Notes under the pieces: model-generated
The model's input: the letters and a program-made list of their open reading frames with translations, nothing else
Databases searched by the model: none
Told to the model about the DNA's origin: nothing
Source: Flavobacterium filum DSM 17961
Lineage (GTDB): Bacteria; Bacteroidota; Bacteroidia; Flavobacteriales; Flavobacteriaceae
Reading direction: 5' to 3'
DNA: 64,000 bases
NCBI RefSeq assembly: GCF_000425465.1
Contig: NZ_AUDM01000003.1
Span: 62,001-126,000, forward strand
Shown here: positions 59,738 to 64,000 of the stretch, one piece after another
How positions within the stretch are numbered: the stretch's first letter is position 1
How the letters are laid out: each line of letters opens with the position of its first letter
Made by a program: the position numbers and the translations under genes

Positions 59738-62122
59738 ATGAAAAAAAATTACATTTCATTACTCAACGCACTACTAGTTCTATTGATTATTTGGTTTATT
59801 TTTTACCGAATGATGCCCTCAGATTATTCAAAAGGAAATGTCCCGCTTTCTGAATTTTCTACCGAAAGAGCATTAAAACATATTGAAGAAGTTTCAAAAG
59901 AACCGCATTATGTAGGTTCTCCATACCATCAAAATGTCATTAACTACCTAGAAAGTGAATTAAAAAAGTTAGGGCTTTCTCCACAAATTCAAAAAAGCAC
60001 CATACTGAGCAAATGGAATAATTTAGTGGAAACACAAAATATTGTAGCCAAAATAAAAGGTTTCGATTCCTCAAAATCACTTTTGTTACTCACTCATTTT
60101 GATAGTGCTCCACACACAAAATCCTACGGAGCGAGCGATGATGCCTATGGTTTGGGCGTTATTTTAGAAGGAATCAGAACCTATTTGCATACGAACAAAA
60201 CACCAAAAAACGATATTATCATAGTTTTTTCAGATGCAGAAGAATTGGGTTTAAACGGAGCCTATGCTTTTGCTTCAGAACATCCTTGGGCAAAAGATGT
60301 GGGTTTAGTTATCAATTTTGAAGCTCGTGGAACAGCTGGCCCATCAATGATGTTGGCAGAAACCAACGGCGGAAATGCCAATTTGATTAAAACCTTTAGC
60401 AAAGCCAATCCCAAATATCCGGTTTCTAATTCCTTGATGTACAGCATTTATAAAATGTTACCCAACGATACCGATTTAACAGCTTTTCGCGAAAAAGCCG
60501 ATATTCCCGGTTTCAATTTTGCCTTTATCGATGACCACTTTGATTATCATACGGTTCAAGATAATTTTGAAAACATTACACCCGAATCTATTGAACATCA
60601 AGCAACTTATTTAATTCCATTGCTGAATTATTATTCAAATGCTGATTTGAGTAATCTTAAAACAGACGAAGATCACGTTTATTTCAGCTCACCAATTGGA
60701 TTTTTTCATTATCCGTTTTCATGGAATTTTCCGCTTTTAATTGTTGCTTTTGTGCTTTTTCTTAGTGTTGTAACCATTGGTTTAGGCAAACACTTATTAG
60801 ATTTTAAAGAAATCGTGCGTGGATTTGCTCCTTTATTTTTGTCTCTCATTATTGTTGGATTGGTAACTTTTTTTGGTTGGGAAATGATTCAGTCGCTATA
60901 TCCGCAATACCAAGATATGTTGCACGGATTCACCTACAATGGACATAGTTATATTGCCGCATTTGTATTACTGTCGTTGGCTATTTGTTTTTGGATATAT
61001 GCTAAATTTACCAAAATTAAATTGGTGTCAAGCCATTTTGTAGCTCCGGTATTTTTGTGGTTCATCATCAATTTTTTAATATGTTTCTATTTAAAAGGAG
61101 CTGCATTTTTTGTGTTTCCAGTCTATTTTGCTGTTTTTACACTTGTATTTTTTGTGTTTAAAGAAAAGTCAAATCCGTTTATAAATGTTGCTATTAGCGT
61201 TCCGGCTTTACTGATTTTGGTTCCGTTTATTCAATTGCTTCCAATTGGTTTAGGATTAAAAATGCTTACCGGAAGTGCTGTTTTGGTCGTGCTTACTTTT
61301 GCACTTTTATTGCCAGTTTTTGGTAATTTTTCAAAAAAAGTTAATTGGGGAACTTTATTGTTTATCATTTCCATCGGATTTTTTATCAAAGCTCATTTTG
61401 ATGGAAAATTTGAAAAAGGAAAAGGAAAACCCAACAGCTTGTTGTATGTGTATGATGCTGATAAAGACAAAGCCAATTGGGCAACCTATGATAAAGTTTT
61501 AGACCATTGGACCAAAAATTATTTAGGCGAAAAACCGAATTTAGACAACATTTTAAACCAACACGGATTGTCAAGCAAATACAATTCCGGATATAGTTTT
61601 TCAGCTGAAGCTCCAAAGAAAAACATAGCCAAACCTACTTTTACTTTTTTAAGAGATACTGTTGTGGGCAATCAACGAGCACTTACGATAAGAATCGATG
61701 CTAATCGAAAAGTGAACCGAATAGATGTTTTTGCTCCTGAAAAATTAAAAATTCATCATTTAAAAGCCAATGGCATCAAAAACATCAACCAAGAAGGAAG
61801 CTTTTTTAAACGAAAAAAATCCAATGTGTTGAATTATTATCCAATCAACAACAAACCATTGACTTTAAGTTTTCAAATTCATAAAGACGACGAATTAGAA
61901 TTAGACATTATGGTTTCTTCGTTTGATTTATTGGAAAATCCGCAGTTTAGTATTCCAAAACGACCGGATGCTTTTATTCCAATGCCTTTTGTGTTAAACG
62001 ATGCGATTGTTGTAAAGAAAAAACTTAAAAAAAACAAATCAATACAAGTTGAAATCAAAGAAAGTCTAACAACCGAAATAGATTCTTTAATCACTCAAAA
62101 AGACAGTCTTGAAACAAATTAG
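59738..62122 (+). CDS. M28-family membrane peptidase (ERMP1-like)
   Basis: A 794-residue membrane protein. An anchor lies at residues 7-23. The M28 zinc aminopeptidase domain (about residues 40-300) has the ligands and catalytic residues His120 (LTHFDS), Asp134 in GASDDAYG, Glu168-169 (SDAEELGLNGA), Glu195 (NFEARGT) and His271 (DYHTVQDN). About eight more membrane segments follow (about 330-560), then an exported or cytosolic tail. This layout equals ERMP1/FXNA-like proteins. It would cut N-terminal residues from peptides at the membrane. Confidence 0.88.
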   Translation: MKKNYISLLNALLVLLIIWFIFYRMMPSDYSKGNVPLSEFSTERALKHIEEVSKEPHYVGSPYHQNVINYLESELKKLGLSPQIQKSTILSKWNNLVETQNIVAKIKGFDSSKSLLLLTHFDSAPHTKSYGASDDAYGLGVILEGIRTYLHTNKTPKNDIIIVFSDAEELGLNGAYAFASEHPWAKDVGLVINFEARGTAGPSMMLAETNGGNANLIKTFSKANPKYPVSNSLMYSIYKMLPNDTDLTAFREKADIPGFNFAFIDDHFDYHTVQDNFENITPESIEHQATYLIPLLNYYSNADLSNLKTDEDHVYFSSPIGFFHYPFSWNFPLLIVAFVLFLSVVTIGLGKHLLDFKEIVRGFAPLFLSLIIVGLVTFFGWEMIQSLYPQYQDMLHGFTYNGHSYIAAFVLLSLAICFWIYAKFTKIKLVSSHFVAPVFLWFIINFLICFYLKGAAFFVFPVYFAVFTLVFFVFKEKSNPFINVAISVPALLILVPFIQLLPIGLGLKMLTGSAVLVVLTFALLLPVFGNFSKKVNWGTLLFIISIGFFIKAHFDGKFEKGKGKPNSLLYVYDADKDKANWATYDKVLDHWTKNYLGEKPNLDNILNQHGLSSKYNSGYSFSAEAPKKNIAKPTFTFLRDTVVGNQRALTIRIDANRKVNRIDVFAPEKLKIHHLKANGIKNINQEGSFFKRKKSNVLNYYPINNKPLTLSFQIHKDDELELDIMVSSFDLLENPQFSIPKRPDAFIPMPFVLNDAIVVKKKLKKNKSIQVEIKESLTTEIDSLITQKDSLETN

Positions 62123-62909
62123 CATTTTAGGTTGCGGCTGGTTAGGAATGCCTTTGGCGAAACATTTGCTACAAAATGGCTATTCGATAAAAGGTTCAAC
62201 TACAACGGAAACAAAATTAGAAATTCTAAAAAATGAAGGAATTTCACCTTTTTTAATTTCGCTTAAAGCGAATGAACTTCCGCGTAATAGTAACGCTTTT
62301 TTAGAAAATTCAGAAGTTTTAATCATCAATATTCCACCAGGATTAAGAGGAAATTCCGGTGAAAATTTCGTGGCGAAAATGGAAAATTTCATTCCGTTTA
62401 TCGAAAAATCATCGGTTAAAAAAGTGCTTTTTGTGAGTTCTACTTCGGTTTATGCTGATGTAAATCAAGTTGTAACGGAAGAAACTGTTCCAAATCCGGA
62501 AACGGAAAGTGGAAAACAATTGCTAATTTCTGAAAATTTACTTTTAAATAATTCAAATTTTCAATCTACAATTCTCCGATTTGGCGGATTAATTGGCGAA
62601 GACCGTCATCCTATAAATTTTTTAGCAGGAAGAAATAATATTGAAAATCCGCAAGCACCAATCAACTTAATTCATCAACAGGATTGCATAGAAATTATTC
62701 AAAAAATCATTGAAAAAGAAGTTTGGAATACGGTTTTAAATGCTGTTGCTCCATTTCATCCCACTCGAAAAAAATATTATACAGAAAAAGCGTCAGAACA
62801 AAATTTAGCTCCGCCACAATTTAATGAAAATGAGCATTCTGTAGGCAAAACGGTTTCATCAAACAAATTGATTCAACTTTTAAACTATCAATTTAAAAAT
62901 TTAGGTTAA
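62109..62909 (+). CDS. NAD(P)-dependent SDR/epimerase-like protein
   Basis: The 266-residue protein starts at TTG 62109, overlapping the peptidase end by 14 bases. The nucleotide-binding motif GCGWLGMPLA replaces the usual GxxGxxG with Trp, as in the YeeZ group of atypical SDRs. Later VLFVSSTSVYAD and LRFGGLIGEDRHP fit the SDR frame, with Tyr in the SVY motif. No catalytic YxxxK is clear, so activity is uncertain. Confidence 0.75.
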   Translation: MKQISILGCGWLGMPLAKHLLQNGYSIKGSTTTETKLEILKNEGISPFLISLKANELPRNSNAFLENSEVLIINIPPGLRGNSGENFVAKMENFIPFIEKSSVKKVLFVSSTSVYADVNQVVTEETVPNPETESGKQLLISENLLLNNSNFQSTILRFGGLIGEDRHPINFLAGRNNIENPQAPINLIHQQDCIEIIQKIIEKEVWNTVLNAVAPFHPTRKKYYTEKASEQNLAPPQFNENEHSVGKTVSSNKLIQLLNYQFKNLG

Positions 62910-62937
62910 ATTTACCTTTGCAAACTAAACAAACAAA

Positions 62938-63933
62938 ATGAACAATTCTCCAAAATTTGCTGTAATTGGCGGCGGAAGCTGGGCTACGGCCATAGCAAAA
63001 ATGCTTTGTGTTAATCAATCGCAAATCTGTTGGTACATGCGAAATCAAAACGCAATCGACCATATCAAAACAGAAAAACACAACCCAAATTACTTGAGTT
63101 CCGTTGAATTTGATACCAAAAAATTACACCTAACCACCGATATAAACGAAGCGGTGAGTTATGCCGATATTTTAATTTTTGCCATTCCATCTGCTTTTTT
63201 AAATACAGAATTAGAAAAATTAACCGAATCCATAAACGATAAAGTGATTTTTTCTGCCATTAAAGGAATCGTACCTGAAACGTTTTTGATTGTTGGCGAA
63301 CATTTTCATAAACAATACAACATTCCGTATGAAAATATTGGTGTAATCACCGGTCCGTGTCACGCAGAAGAAGTAGCGTTAGAACGTCTTTCCTACTTAA
63401 CGATTGCTTGTGCTGATGCGTCAAAAGCTAAAATTGTTGCTAAAAATCTGAACAGCAATTACATCAAAACCAAAATTTCAGACGATATTATCGGTACAGA
63501 ATATGCGGCAATGCTAAAAAATATTTACGCCATTGCGGCCGGAATGGCTCACGGTTTGGGTTATGGCGATAATTTTCAAGCTTTATTAATGAGCAATGCC
63601 ATTCGCGAAATGAAAAAATTCATCCGAAAAGTACATAAAATGAAACGAAACATCAATGATTCGGCCTATTTAGGCGATTTATTAGTAACCGGTTATTCCG
63701 TGTTTTCACGTAACCGAATGTTCGGAAACATGATCGGAAAAGGCTATACCGTAAAAAGTGCCATGATGGAAATGAGTATGGTTGCCGAAGGCTATTATGC
63801 CGTGAAAAGTGCTTACAAACTCAACCAAGATTACAAAGCCAAAACGCCAATCATTGATGCGGTTTATCAAATTTTATATGAAAGTAAAGACCCAAAAGGT
63901 GTGTTTAAAAAATTGACGGATAAGTTGGATTAA
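62938..63933 (+). CDS. gpsA: Glycerol-3-phosphate dehydrogenase [NAD(P)+]
   Basis: GpsA makes sn-glycerol-3-phosphate for phospholipids. The 331-residue protein starts FAVIGGGSWATAIAKML with the NAD(P) motif GGGSWATA and has FSAIKGIVPE, the GVITGPCHAEEVALERL segment, and the catalytic Lys in AAMLKNIYAIAAGMAHGLGYGDN. It has the usual length. The 67 bases after it contain the start of an inverted repeat. Confidence 0.95.
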   Translation: MNNSPKFAVIGGGSWATAIAKMLCVNQSQICWYMRNQNAIDHIKTEKHNPNYLSSVEFDTKKLHLTTDINEAVSYADILIFAIPSAFLNTELEKLTESINDKVIFSAIKGIVPETFLIVGEHFHKQYNIPYENIGVITGPCHAEEVALERLSYLTIACADASKAKIVAKNLNSNYIKTKISDDIIGTEYAAMLKNIYAIAAGMAHGLGYGDNFQALLMSNAIREMKKFIRKVHKMKRNINDSAYLGDLLVTGYSVFSRNRMFGNMIGKGYTVKSAMMEMSMVAEGYYAVKSAYKLNQDYKAKTPIIDAVYQILYESKDPKGVFKKLTDKLD

Positions 63934-63960
63934 TTTTTAGAAAATAGATTATAGAATAAA

Positions 63961-63998
63961 GAAAATAGACAAGACACTTATAATTTTAGTCTATTTTC
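63961..63998. terminator. Inverted repeat after gpsA, probable terminator
   Basis: GAAAATAGAC (63961-63970) pairs with GTCTATTTTC (63989-63998), a perfect 10-bp stem with an 18-base loop. The window ends two bases later, so a following T-tract cannot be seen. A partial copy of the left arm, GAAAATAGAT, occurs at 63939-63949. Confidence 0.5.
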
Positions 63999-64000
63999 TA

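Noticed and set aside
1..64000. tRNA, rRNA, CRISPR arrays, transposases
   Set aside because: I looked for CCA-ended cloverleaf patterns, spaced identical repeats of 25-40 bases and transposase motifs and saw none.

Overview
The window looks like a chromosomal segment of a member of the Flavobacteriaceae, close to Flavobacterium. The DNA is AT-rich. Promoters fit the Bacteroidota type (-7 box TAnnTTTG, weak or absent -33). There is a gliding-motility lipoprotein (GldH), a hydrolase with a type IX secretion (T9SS) C-terminal domain, SusC/TonB-type receptor remains, many SPII lipoproteins and a GalE-like L-threonine dehydrogenase of the Flavobacterium type. I see no tRNA, rRNA, CRISPR array, transposase or integrase.

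Layout. 1-4383: end of a TonB-dependent receptor, a bacilliredoxin, then a compact trhO-trhP-ferredoxin operon for 5-hydroxyuridine in tRNA. 4389-6268: a low-GC glycosyltransferase pair on the minus strand. 6452-10368: ricT-like gene, gldH and a class A penicillin-binding protein. 10459-11917: succinyl-CoA:3-oxoacid CoA-transferase subunits. 11935-18915: a secreted YD-repeat-like protein, a duplicated-ATPase ABC protein, an exonuclease, a DUF1573 protein, a histidine kinase/response regulator pair and a lipoprotein cytochrome c.

18981-34609 is a heme region. On the minus strand hemA-hemC-(trkH-trkA)-hemD-hemE-(BRO-N protein)-hemF-(DUF4421)-hemB form one long tightly packed array. Divergently on the plus strand run an AraC-type regulator, hemH, a MATE transporter, hemJ and an orphan histidine kinase. 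Together these cover most of the C5 route from glutamyl-tRNA to protoheme; hemL is not in the window.

34613-44166: enoyl-CoA hydratase, HD hydrolase, acyl-ACP desaturase, PlsC, RecA, an ECF sigma factor translationally coupled to an unusual anti-sigma/outer-membrane-barrel fusion, then a group of small envelope proteins including a lipoprotein that resembles a truncated haemoglobin, and threonine dehydrogenase. 44304-54040: lipoprotein, Mfd, ACT-like protein, T9SS hydrolase, YraN, LD-carboxypeptidase, an intergenic structured element, MetG. 54060-55771 is a very AT-rich two-gene cassette (SocA-like/DUF488 fusion plus a partner of unknown function) between GC-richer housekeeping genes. 55771-63933: HAD phosphatase, HDAC-like hydrolase, small secreted protein, HRDC protein, two tandem tail-less SSBs, a zinc-ribbon protein behind a palindromic operator, an M28 membrane peptidase, an SDR protein and GpsA.

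The most interesting items are the TrhO carrying the C-terminal domain of its neighbour TrhP, the globin-like lipoprotein with a probable surface-export signal, the sigma/anti-sigma-barrel pair, the low-GC DUF488 cassette, and a helically phased repeat array upstream of the DUF1573/two-component genes. All identifications come from reading the sequence by eye; no database search was run.
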